Shown: positions 1-5,409 of the stretch, in pieces
Layout of the letters: each line of letters opens with the position of its first letter
Numbering within the stretch: the first letter of the stretch is position 1
DNA from: Bacteroidota bacterium
GTDB taxonomy: Bacteria > Bacteroidota > Bacteroidia > B-17B0 > Aurantibacillaceae
Length of the DNA stretch: 5,716 bases
Direction: 5' to 3'
Assembly: GCA_947474485.1 (NCBI GenBank)
Contig: CANJJP010000130.1
Coordinates: forward strand, 1-5,716
Notes under the pieces: generated by a model
What the model saw: only the letters and a program-made list of their open reading frames with translations
Database searches by the model: none
What the model was told of the DNA's origin: nothing
Translations under genes and position numbers: made by a program

Positions 1-954
1 AAACAATATTTCATCAATTTCATATTTAGAAACCAATTCGGCAATTGCTTCCATATCTTTCATCAACACATCCACATCATTTCCATCTACTTCAATTAAA
101 AGATGCGCTTGTATATCATCTGCTATTTTTACTACGGATGATTCAACATATTTACTTACCCATTCCAATGCATCACGTTCCATAAGCTCCATTGCGCTAG
201 GAATAAATCCTGCTCTAAATACTTCACTTACTGCGCTGCAAGCCTCATCTAATGAACGAAAAGGGACAAGCATTAATAAATCATGTTTAGGTAATGGCAA
301 TAAGCGGACAATGATTTTTGTAACTATGCCTAATGTTCCTTCGCTTCCAACCATTAATTGCGTAAGGTTGTAGCCTGTTGAGTTTTTTAAGGTATTAGCA
401 CCCGTTTTAATTATTTCACCTGTAGGTAAAACAACTTCTAAATTTAAAATATAATCTTTTGTTGTTCCGTACTTCACACATTTAGGTCCGCCACTACTTT
501 CGGCAACATTACCTCCTAACATGCAACTTCCTTTACTTGCAGGGTCGGGTGGATAAAACAAACCAATTTTAGAAACAGCTTCTTGAAATACCTGATTAAT
601 TACACCTGGTTCAACCGTCGCTTGTAAATTACGCTCATCAATTTCTAAAATCTTACTAAACTTCTCCATCGACAATAACACGCCACCATAAATAGGCAAT
701 GCTCCACCGCTTAATCCTGTTCCTGCTCCGCGCGGTGTTAAAGGTATAAAATGTTGATTGCACAGTTTTACAATTTCAGAAATTTGTTCAGGAATATTTG
801 GTTTTACAACTACTTCGGGCATATACACTAAACGCTCTGTTTCATCACTTGCATAAGGTGTTGTTTTTTCTGCATCAGTAAAAACGTTTTCGTTGCCACA
901 AATTGTTTGCAGTTGTTGGATGAACTCGGGTGTTATTTTATTGTATTGGAACAT
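1..954 (-). CDS. glcD: GlcD-type FAD-linked oxidase (glycolate / D-lactate dehydrogenase family), C-terminus beyond the window
   Basis: My reverse-strand translation from the ATG at 954 gives 318 uninterrupted codons that reach base 1, so the gene is cut by the left edge. The family (FAD_binding_4 plus FAD-oxidase C domain, usually about 460-500 aa) oxidises 2-hydroxyacids such as glycolate or D-lactate with bound FAD. Seen: the FAD pyrophosphate-binding motif PRGAGTGLSGGALP (residues 74-87), VEPGV (114-118), YPPDPASKGSCMLGGNVAES (134-153), KYGTTKDY (161-168) and GSEGTLGIVTKI (203-214), all in the order found in E. coli GlcD. The C-terminal catalytic domain begins near residue 220 and is incomplete, so the substrate cannot be judged. 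No glcE or glcF neighbour is visible. The start follows an A-rich leader without a Shine-Dalgarno motif, and a palindromic repeat lies 21 bases upstream. The family call is firm; the symbol is family-level only. Confidence 0.9.
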   Translation of the reverse strand, partial: MFQYNKITPEFIQQLQTICGNENVFTDAEKTTPYASDETERLVYMPEVVVKPNIPEQISEIVKLCNQHFIPLTPRGAGTGLSGGALPIYGGVLLSMEKFSKILEIDERNLQATVEPGVINQVFQEAVSKIGLFYPPDPASKGSCMLGGNVAESSGGPKCVKYGTTKDYILNLEVVLPTGEIIKTGANTLKNSTGYNLTQLMVGSEGTLGIVTKIIVRLLPLPKHDLLMLVPFRSLDEACSAVSEVFRAGFIPSAMELMERDALEWVSKYVESSVVKIADDIQAHLLIEVDGNDVDVLMKDMEAIAELVSKYEIDEILF

Positions 955-975
955 TTTAATTTTGTTTCTTTCTGT

Positions 976-999
976 CAGTTCGAGCGCAGTCGAGAACTG
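976..999. repeat. Imperfect palindromic extragenic repeat, module A
   Basis: The arms CAGTTC (976-981) and GAACTG (994-999) are perfectly complementary and enclose a core with two TCGA tetramers. The motif resembles short palindromic repeats I recall from intergenic regions of Bacteroidota genomes. That recurrence cannot be tested in one window. It lies in the leader of the glcD-like gene, 21 bases before its start codon. Confidence 0.6.
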
Positions 1000-1020
1000 T
1001 GCTCCTAATGTCTCGCGCTT

Positions 1021-1067
1021 CGTCATGCTTCGATAAACTCAGCACAGGCACTTAGCATGACGCTCGA
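1021..1067. repeat. Imperfect palindromic extragenic repeat, module B
   Basis: CGTCATGCT (1021-1029) is the exact reverse complement of AGCATGACG (1054-1062), giving a 9-bp stem around a 24-nt centre. CGCTCGA (1061-1067) is also complementary to TCGAGCG in module A (980-986), so A and B could pair into one larger structure. The centre carries AGCA at 1041-1044 and again at 1054-1057, which looks like a 13-nt insertion in a more compact palindrome. Confidence 0.6.
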
Positions 1068-1081
1068 CTTGAAAAATTACA

Positions 1082-1108
1082 AGAGGCTGCCCTTTTGAGA
1101 CAGCCTCT
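1082..1108 (-). terminator. Intrinsic terminator of clpP
   Basis: AGAGGCTG (1082-1089) pairs perfectly with CAGCCTCT (1101-1108), an 8-bp GC-rich stem with an 11-nt loop. It lies 23 bases past the clpP stop. On the minus strand it is followed by a U-rich stretch (complement of 1072-1080), so it should end clpP transcripts before the glcD-like gene. Confidence 0.8.
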
Positions 1109-1130
1109 ATTTTATTCAGTTAGAGTTAAA

Positions 1131-1802
1131 TTACTTTTTAACAAGTACTTCATCAATCATACCGTAAGCTTTTGCTTCTTCAGCAATCATCCAGTAATCA
1201 CGATCACTATCTGCCCAAACTTTATCATACGTTTGTCCGCTATGTAAAGCAATGATTTCATAAAGTTCTTTCTTTAACTTTTGAATTTCGCGCGCTGTGA
1301 TTTCGATATCTGATGCTTGTCCTTCAGCTCCACCTAATGGTTGGTGAATCATAACACGAGCATGTTTTAAAGCTGTTCGTTTTCCTTTTTGCCCCGCACA
1401 CATTAACACTGCACCCATTGATGCTGCCATACCTGTACAAATAGTTGCTACATCTGGTCCTACAATTTGCATTGTGTCATAAATACCTAAACCAGCATAA
1501 ACAGATCCTCCTGGAGAGTTTAAGTAAATTTGAATATCCTTTTTAGCATCAACTGATTCTAAGAAAAGTAATTGTGCTTGTACAATATTTGCAACTTGGT
1601 CGTTAATTCCTGTTCCAAGGAAAATGATACGATCCATCATTAAACGCGAGAATACGTCCATTTGAGCAACGTTTAACTGACGCTCCTCGATGATGTAAGG
1701 AGTTAATGATGAAGTAATATGATTGCTGTAGCTATCATAAACAAGGCCATTGATGCCACGGTGCTTGGTAGCATATTTTCTGAATTCGTTATTGTCAAAC
1801 AT
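1131..1802 (-). CDS. clpP: ATP-dependent Clp protease proteolytic subunit ClpP
   Basis: ClpP forms the tetradecameric serine-protease barrel that degrades unfolded substrates fed by ClpX or ClpA/C in the cytoplasm. With the start at 1802 the protein has 223 residues. The catalytic triad is Ser128 (in GMAAS), His153 (in MIHQP) and Asp202 (in DRDYW), with spacings of 25 and 49 as in E. coli Ser97/His122/Asp171. NSPGGSVYAG (95-104) is the oxyanion-region motif and TPYIIEERQ (34-42) is the usual N-terminal segment. The frame stays open to an ATG at 1877, but the extra 25 residues do not look like ClpP, and a likely -7 box lies between the two ATGs, so I choose 1802. A terminator follows the stop. 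Neither tig nor clpX is adjacent, so the gene seems to be transcribed alone. Confidence 0.96.
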   Translation of the reverse strand: MFDNNEFRKYATKHRGINGLVYDSYSNHITSSLTPYIIEERQLNVAQMDVFSRLMMDRIIFLGTGINDQVANIVQAQLLFLESVDAKKDIQIYLNSPGGSVYAGLGIYDTMQIVGPDVATICTGMAASMGAVLMCAGQKGKRTALKHARVMIHQPLGGAEGQASDIEITAREIQKLKKELYEIIALHSGQTYDKVWADSDRDYWMIAEEAKAYGMIDEVLVKK

Positions 1803-1835
1803 AGTTTTATAGTTTTTGTTGTGTTTCAAAATAAC

Positions 1836-1843
1836 CAAACTTA
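1836..1843 (-). promoter_or_regulatory. Candidate Bacteroidota-type -7 box for clpP
   Basis: On the minus strand this reads TAAGTTTG, an exact match to the TAnnTTTG -7 consensus of Bacteroidota sigma-ABfr promoters. It would start transcription near 1829, about 27 nt before the ATG at 1802. I see no convincing -33 TTG element at the usual distance, so the call is moderate. Confidence 0.4.
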
Positions 1844-1899
1844 TACCAAAGATGCAAATCGTGTTATTAACTGCCAAAAGTTCATATCCTTAATTATTG

Positions 1900-1981
1900 A
1901 TGGTTCCTAGTTTCTGGTTGGAAGTTGTAATGTGAAATCAATACAAAAGCCAGTAACTAGGAACTAGAAACCTGCAACCAG
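1900..1981. repeat. Head-to-head arrays of a degenerate 7-nt repeat (consensus CTRGTTN)
   Basis: On the plus strand 1900-1927 reads as four heptamers: ATGGTTC, CTAGTTT, CTGGTTG, GAAGTTG. On the minus strand 1981 down to 1947 reads as five: CTGGTTG, CAGGTTT, CTAGTTC, CTAGTTA, CTGGCTT. The arrays face each other across 19 nt. As a result 1903-1917 and 1950-1964 are inverted repeats matching at 14 of 15 positions, with a 32-nt loop. The arrays begin just past the stop of the OmpA-like gene and lie upstream of the clpP promoter. Whether they act as a terminator, a protein-binding site or only a slippage-prone repeat is unknown. Confidence 0.65.
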
Positions 1982-1984
1982 CAA

Positions 1985-2899
1985 TTATTTCTTGGTTGGT
2001 ATGAAAAAAACTTCCACTCTACGGTTCTTCTCTCTACCTTCAGGTGTATCGTTAGTGGCAACTGGGTATTCCTCGGCATAACCATTGGTTTGGAATTTGA
2101 TTTTAGTTTTTAACGCTGGTGCTTTGGTAAGAATATACGATTTAATTGAATTAGCTCTATCAAGTGAGAGTTTTTGGTTTAACTTTTTATTTCCTGTGCT
2201 GTCAGTATGTCCGTTAATTACCACATCATAATTAGGATTTGCTTTTAATTCACTCACAATTTTGTCTAAATCTGTTTTAGCTGCAGGTTTAATTTTAGCT
2301 TCATTGGTATTGAACAAATAAAGTGCATTTAATGATAATTGTTTTGCAGATCCAATAGCTGCAACTGCATCAATATCAGCACCTGGCCATTGTTTATCTT
2401 TTGTAGTTGTTTTAGCATCAACTAGCTTAATATAAGTAAAAATTTCACCAATTTTTGTTGAATCTCCAATATCCACTAAGGCATTTCCACCACTAATTTT
2501 TCCAACATTTACCCATTTTCGTGCATCCTTCGAAACGTACAAATAGGTTTCTTCAACATATTTTCCCATCTCAAAAATATATAAATCAGGACCATCAATG
2601 TTTACCAAAGCATTGTCTGTAAAAGCAAGTAATAGTTCGCCGCCACTACCTAAGGAAACAAATCCAGTAACTTCTAACTGATTAAAATTTGGTATTCCAA
2701 TAGCATCTTCAGGATTTGAGTTTGCCGCAATAGGAGCAGGGTTTCCTGTTTTGTATTCAATAACTTTATCCACAAAGGAAAGGTCGCCTAAGGGTAATTT
2801 TACTTTTCCTCCTCTACCATTATCATATTCTTTTTCTTGCGCAAAAGTTGAAATGGACAATAGTGTTATAAATAATAGTGAAGATGTTAAACGCGTCAT
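1985..2899 (-). CDS. Secreted OmpA-family protein with N-terminal surface-type beta-sandwich domain
   Basis: The protein has 304 residues. A signal peptide occupies residues 1-20, ending STFA before QEKE. Residues about 52-183 resemble a beta-sandwich domain of Bacteroidota surface proteins, with the paired motifs FVSLGSGGELLLAF (80-93), DGPDLYIFE (102-110), LYVSKDARKWVNVG (120-133) and PGADIDAVAAIG (172-183). Residues about 190-300 form an OmpA C-terminal domain. Asp233 in GHTDSTG and Arg248 in SLDRAN keep the 15-residue spacing of the residues that bind diaminopimelate in peptidoglycan, and GREKNRRVEV (288-297) is the usual closing motif. There is no N-terminal beta-barrel, so this is not a classical porin. 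It probably sits in the periplasm or at the outer membrane, attached to the cell wall. The ligand of the first domain is unknown. The gene is divergent from apt and appears to be a single-gene unit. Confidence 0.9.
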   Translation of the reverse strand: MTRLTSSLLFITLLSISTFAQEKEYDNGRGGKVKLPLGDLSFVDKVIEYKTGNPAPIAANSNPEDAIGIPNFNQLEVTGFVSLGSGGELLLAFTDNALVNIDGPDLYIFEMGKYVEETYLYVSKDARKWVNVGKISGGNALVDIGDSTKIGEIFTYIKLVDAKTTTKDKQWPGADIDAVAAIGSAKQLSLNALYLFNTNEAKIKPAAKTDLDKIVSELKANPNYDVVINGHTDSTGNKKLNQKLSLDRANSIKSYILTKAPALKTKIKFQTNGYAEEYPVATNDTPEGREKNRRVEVFFIPTKK

Positions 2900-2997
2900 A
2901 CTGTTTTTTTTATGATAGTCAATTTGTATACCAAATAACGAATGTATTGAACATTAAGCATATTATTCTAGAATTGTTTAACATTTTATTAATAAAA

Positions 2998-3025
2998 CTA
3001 GGATATGTTTGAGTAGGCTAGGATA
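2998..3025. repeat. Direct repeat CTAGGATA in the apt upstream region
   Basis: CTAGGATA occurs at 2998-3005 and again at 3018-3025, exactly 20 bp apart start to start, or about two helical turns. It lies in the 212-bp divergent spacer between the OmpA-like gene and apt, 41 bp upstream of the candidate -7 box. The perfect palindrome ATTCTAGAAT (2965-2974) is nearby. Spacing and position would suit a regulator binding site, but in AT-rich DNA this could be chance. Confidence 0.3.
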
Positions 3026-3065
3026 AACTTATTTTTTAATTTTATTAAGCCTTAAAAAAGTGATT

Positions 3066-3073
3066 TATATTTG
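3066..3073 (+). promoter_or_regulatory. Candidate Bacteroidota-type -7 box for apt operon
   Basis: TATATTTG is an exact TAnnTTTG match. Transcription would start near 3080, giving a 5' leader of about 30 nt before the apt ATG at 3112. No clear -33 TTG is seen. This is the only full match I noticed between the palindrome at 2965 and the start codon. Confidence 0.45.
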
Positions 3074-3111
3074 TTTGTATTTGTAAAAAATACGCTATTT
3101 TTAGGCTCTAG

Positions 3112-3642
3112 ATGAATCTTACAGAAGAAATAAAAAAAACAATTAGAGATGTCCCTGATTTTCCTAAACTAGGAATTTTATTTAAAGATATAACTCCAAT
3201 TTTTTATAATCAACAGTTGTGTAATGCAATCGTTGAGGAATCAGCAAAAAAATTGGCAGATCTTAAAGTTGATGCAATTGTTGGAGTAGAGAGCAGAGGT
3301 TTTTTATTTGGTTTATTACTAGCAAATAAAATGAATATTCCTTTTGTGTTGGTGCGTAAAGCTGGTAAATTGCCTTATAAAACCTTGAGCCAAGAATATT
3401 CATTAGAATACGGAACTTCAAAAATTGAGATGCATGTTGATAGTATTAAAAAAGGTTGGAACGTAGTAATTCATGACGACCTTTTAGCAACAGGTGGAAC
3501 CGCAGAAGCAACTGCGCAATTGATACATCAGTTTGGAGCAAGCGTTTCGGCTTTCACTTTTATTGTAGGATTAGATTTTTTAAACGGGGCAGATAAATTA
3601 AGTAAACACTCAAACAACATACAATGTCTAGTACACTATTAA
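3112..3642 (+). CDS. apt: Adenine phosphoribosyltransferase
   Basis: APT makes AMP and pyrophosphate from adenine and PRPP, a cytoplasmic purine-salvage step. The 176-residue product has the normal family length. Residues 1-30 (IRDVPDFPKLGILFKDITPI) match the typical APT N-terminus. GVESRGFLFG (58-67) is the conserved SRGF segment near the adenine site, RKAGKLP (82-88) is the flexible catalytic loop, and VVIHDDLLATGGTAEA (118-133) is the PRPP-binding motif with its two acidic residues. The C-terminus ends like other APTs (NNIQCLVHY), so no truncation is seen. It is the first gene of a two-gene operon and its last codons overlap the reading frame of the acyl-CoA dehydrogenase. There is no Shine-Dalgarno motif; the bases just before the ATG are CTCTAG. 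Confidence 0.96.
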   Translation: MNLTEEIKKTIRDVPDFPKLGILFKDITPIFYNQQLCNAIVEESAKKLADLKVDAIVGVESRGFLFGLLLANKMNIPFVLVRKAGKLPYKTLSQEYSLEYGTSKIEMHVDSIKKGWNVVIHDDLLATGGTAEATAQLIHQFGASVSAFTFIVGLDFLNGADKLSKHSNNIQCLVHY

Positions 3643-4802
3643 ACGACACAATGACGGGAATGAATTTTCAGATGAATGAAAATCAAGTCATGATTGCGGA
3701 TATGATTCGCAAATTTGGTAAAGACCATATTTATCCTAAAATGATGGAGTGGGATGAGAGCCAAGAGTTTCCAGTTGATGTATTTAAAAAACTGGGAGAA
3801 TTGGGATTAATGGGAGTTTTAGTTCCAGCAGAATATGGTGGATCAGGATTTACTTATACCGAATATGTAACTGCTATTACTGAATTGGGAAAAATTTGTG
3901 GTTCAATTGCTTTGTCAATGGCAGCGCACAACTCTTTGTGCACAGGCCACATCATGGCTTTTGGTAACGACGAGCAAAAGAAAAAATATTTACCAAAACT
4001 TGCAACTGCTGAGTGGATTGGCGCTTGGGGTTTAACAGAAACAGGTACTGGTAGTGATGCTGGTGGTATGCATACTGTTGCTGTGAGAGATGGCGAGCAT
4101 TATGTAATTAACGGAAGCAAAAATTTTATTACTCATGCAATTACAGGTAATGTAGCAGTAGTTATTGTTCGTACAGGAGAAAAGGGTGATAGCCATGGAA
4201 TGTCTGCTTTTATAATCGAAAAAGGAACTCCAGGTTTCCGTTCGGGAAAAAAGGAAAACAAATTAGGTATGCGCGCTTCTGAAACGGCAGAATTAATTTT
4301 CGAAAATTGCCGCGTACACGAAAGTCAAATGTTAGGCAAAGAGGGTGATGGCTTTATTCAAGCTATGAAAGTATTAGATGGTGGTCGTATTTCAATTGCA
4401 TCTTTATCTTTAGGTATTGCAAAAGGAGCTTACGAGTGCGCTTTAAAATATTCGAAAGAAAGAACACAATTTGGAAAGGCAATTTCTCAATTTCAAGGTA
4501 TTGCATTTAAGTTAGCTGATATGGCTACAGAAATTGAGGCAGCTGAATTATTAACTTTCAAAGCTGCCGATATGAAAAATCGTGGTGAGAAAATTACTAA
4601 AGAAGGAGCTTTTGCAAAATACTATGCTTCTGAAGTATGTGTTAGAGTTGCTAACGATGCAGTTCAAATTTTTGGTGGATATGGTTATACAAAAGATTTC
4701 CCTGCCGAAAAATATTACAGAGACAGTAAATTATGTACTATCGGTGAAGGAACCAGCGAAATTCAAAAGCTGGTAATTTCTCGAGAGTTATTAAAAGATT
4801 AA
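3624..4802 (+). CDS. Acyl-CoA dehydrogenase (short/medium-chain type)
   Basis: This flavoprotein introduces the alpha-beta double bond in acyl-CoA thioesters (fatty-acid or branched-chain amino-acid degradation) and passes electrons to ETF. From 3624 it has 392 residues; the family is about 380. Signature 1, GLTETGTGSDAGG (136-148), and signature 2, which runs Q348 to D367 and includes FGGYGYTKD, are both intact. The likely catalytic base is Glu375 in IGEGTSEIQ, the position used in MCAD and SCAD. RTQFGKAISQFQ (280-291) is the usual FAD/dimer segment. The ATG at 3624 overlaps apt by 19 nt. ATGs at 3651 and 3660 are also in frame, and family similarity appears to begin at MNFQMNENQ (3660, 380 aa), so the true start may be there. 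Acyl chain preference cannot be read from the sequence. The overlap implies co-transcription with apt. Confidence 0.95.
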   Translation: MSSTLLNDTMTGMNFQMNENQVMIADMIRKFGKDHIYPKMMEWDESQEFPVDVFKKLGELGLMGVLVPAEYGGSGFTYTEYVTAITELGKICGSIALSMAAHNSLCTGHIMAFGNDEQKKKYLPKLATAEWIGAWGLTETGTGSDAGGMHTVAVRDGEHYVINGSKNFITHAITGNVAVVIVRTGEKGDSHGMSAFIIEKGTPGFRSGKKENKLGMRASETAELIFENCRVHESQMLGKEGDGFIQAMKVLDGGRISIASLSLGIAKGAYECALKYSKERTQFGKAISQFQGIAFKLADMATEIEAAELLTFKAADMKNRGEKITKEGAFAKYYASEVCVRVANDAVQIFGGYGYTKDFPAEKYYRDSKLCTIGEGTSEIQKLVISRELLKD

Positions 4803-4806
4803 GATA

Positions 4807-4837
4807 AAAAGAGGCGAATTTTTCGCCTCTTTTTTTT
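4807..4837 (+). terminator. Strong intrinsic terminator of the apt-acyl-CoA dehydrogenase operon
   Basis: GAGGCGAA (4811-4818) pairs perfectly with TTCGCCTC (4822-4829) around a 3-nt loop. A-U pairs from 4807-4810 with 4830-4833 extend the stem, and an uninterrupted T tract runs 4830-4837. It begins 4 bases after the stop codon. Confidence 0.93.
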
Positions 4838-4847
4838 ATAAATCTCT

Positions 4848-5067
4848 CGTCCTGAAATAGGTTGTCACCTAAGCAACTTAAAAGATGGAAAAACGAACAG
4901 AGCACAAAAAGAAACGTAGTCAGCGAGATTACAGTTTAGCCTTTAAATTACAGTTAGTAGGAGAATTAGAAAGAGGGGAACTTAATTTTTCTCAAGCTAA
5001 TAAAAAGTACGGTATACAAGGACACACAACAGTTTCTAAATGGTTAAGAAAATATAGTACCTTAGAG
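4848..5067 (+). mobile_element. Truncated IS3-family element: left flank and 5' part of orfA
   Basis: The first 61 codons of the ORF at 4885 read as the N-terminal helix-turn-helix part of an IS3-type OrfA. The bases just upstream, including TCCTGAAATAGG (4850-4861), are my best guess for the left end, because terminal sequences of this sort precede orfA in related elements that I recall. No reverse complement of that segment is visible downstream, and no orfB (DDE integrase) is present. The element is therefore a remnant with its right part lost. The exact outer boundary is uncertain. Confidence 0.6.
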
Positions 5068-5238
5068 ACACCTGCTGAATTTAAAAAAATGTCGGAAGAA
5101 AAAGAATTTATCATTGGCGGAAAACTAAATCCTAAAATTAAGGCAAAAGAAATTACGAATTGGCTCAAAGAAGAATTTGAATTAGGACACGGACACGCAA
5201 TGGCAATTTATGCAACATTCAAAGGAAAATTCGAATGA
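4885..5238 (+). CDS. Chimeric ORF: IS3 OrfA N-terminus fused in frame to DUF4287 C-terminus
   Basis: The 117-residue product has two unrelated parts. Residues 1-61 look like IS3-family OrfA: a basic start, RDYSLAFKLQLVGELERGE (14-32), the HTH segment with KKYGIQGHTTVSKWLRKY (40-57), then STLE, where OrfA proteins usually continue to W. From about residue 62 the sequence reads TPAEFKKMSEEK, then IKAKEITNWLKEEF (85-98) and LGHGHAMAIYATFKG (100-114). These are core motifs of DUF4287, a small domain of unknown function; its usual first 15-20 residues are missing. The OrfA half lacks its coiled coil and orfB is absent, so transposition from this copy is unlikely. The DUF4287 part could be made as the fusion or from an internal ATG at 5089. 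Alternatively it is a decaying pseudogene. The junction lies near 5065-5070. Confidence 0.8.
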   Translation: MEKRTEHKKKRSQRDYSLAFKLQLVGELERGELNFSQANKKYGIQGHTTVSKWLRKYSTLETPAEFKKMSEEKEFIIGGKLNPKIKAKEITNWLKEEFELGHGHAMAIYATFKGKFE

Positions 5239-5255
5239 CAAGAAAAACAACGAAA

Positions 5256-5348
5256 GGCTAACAGCAGTTTGGCAAAATGGCGGGTTTAGTGCTAAATTGA
5301 ACATTCGGTTTTCAAATAAACATGAGTGCTAAATTTAAATTAAGTGCT
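5256..5348. repeat. Repeat-like spacer segment after DUF4287, with internal direct repeats
   Basis: The segment begins GGCTAACAGCAGTTTGGC (5256-5273), which resembles a spacer sequence I recall following genes in other Bacteroidota and is loosely like the outer part of an integron attC site. An exact 11-bp direct repeat AGTGCTAAATT occurs at 5288-5298 and 5325-5335, and AGTGCT recurs at 5343-5348. No GTTAGCC partner for the GGCTAAC end is present. The closest is GTAAGC at 5380-5385. The repeat copies are seen directly; the family relation is a guess. Confidence 0.4.
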
Positions 5349-5409
5349 CATAGCCATATCCTTATTCAATATTTAAAACGTAAGCAGTAACAAAAACAGA
5401 CAACAAAAC

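Noticed and set aside
1021..1067. CRISPR repeat or tRNA-like structure
   Set aside because: There is no regular array of spaced repeats, and no tRNA arms or anticodon loop can be made from it. A palindromic intergenic repeat fits.
1803..1877. 25-residue N-terminal extension of ClpP
   Set aside because: It is not ClpP-like, it contains a likely -7 promoter box, and the 223-residue form has the normal length and N-terminus.
1719..1910. Plus-strand open frame of 63 codons opposite the start of clpP
   Set aside because: It lies antisense to the clpP 5' part and its leader, and its protein has no recognisable features.
1903..1964. Intrinsic terminator for the OmpA-like gene
   Set aside because: The inverted repeat has a 32-nt loop and no following U tract. 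The heptamer-array reading explains the symmetry better.
4582..4776. Plus-strand open frame of 64 codons inside the acyl-CoA dehydrogenase gene
   Set aside because: It is a shifted frame fully inside a gene with strong family motifs.
4885..5238. A functional transposase or a stand-alone transcription factor
   Set aside because: orfB, the OrfA coiled coil and the right IS end are all missing, and the C-terminal half belongs to a different family.
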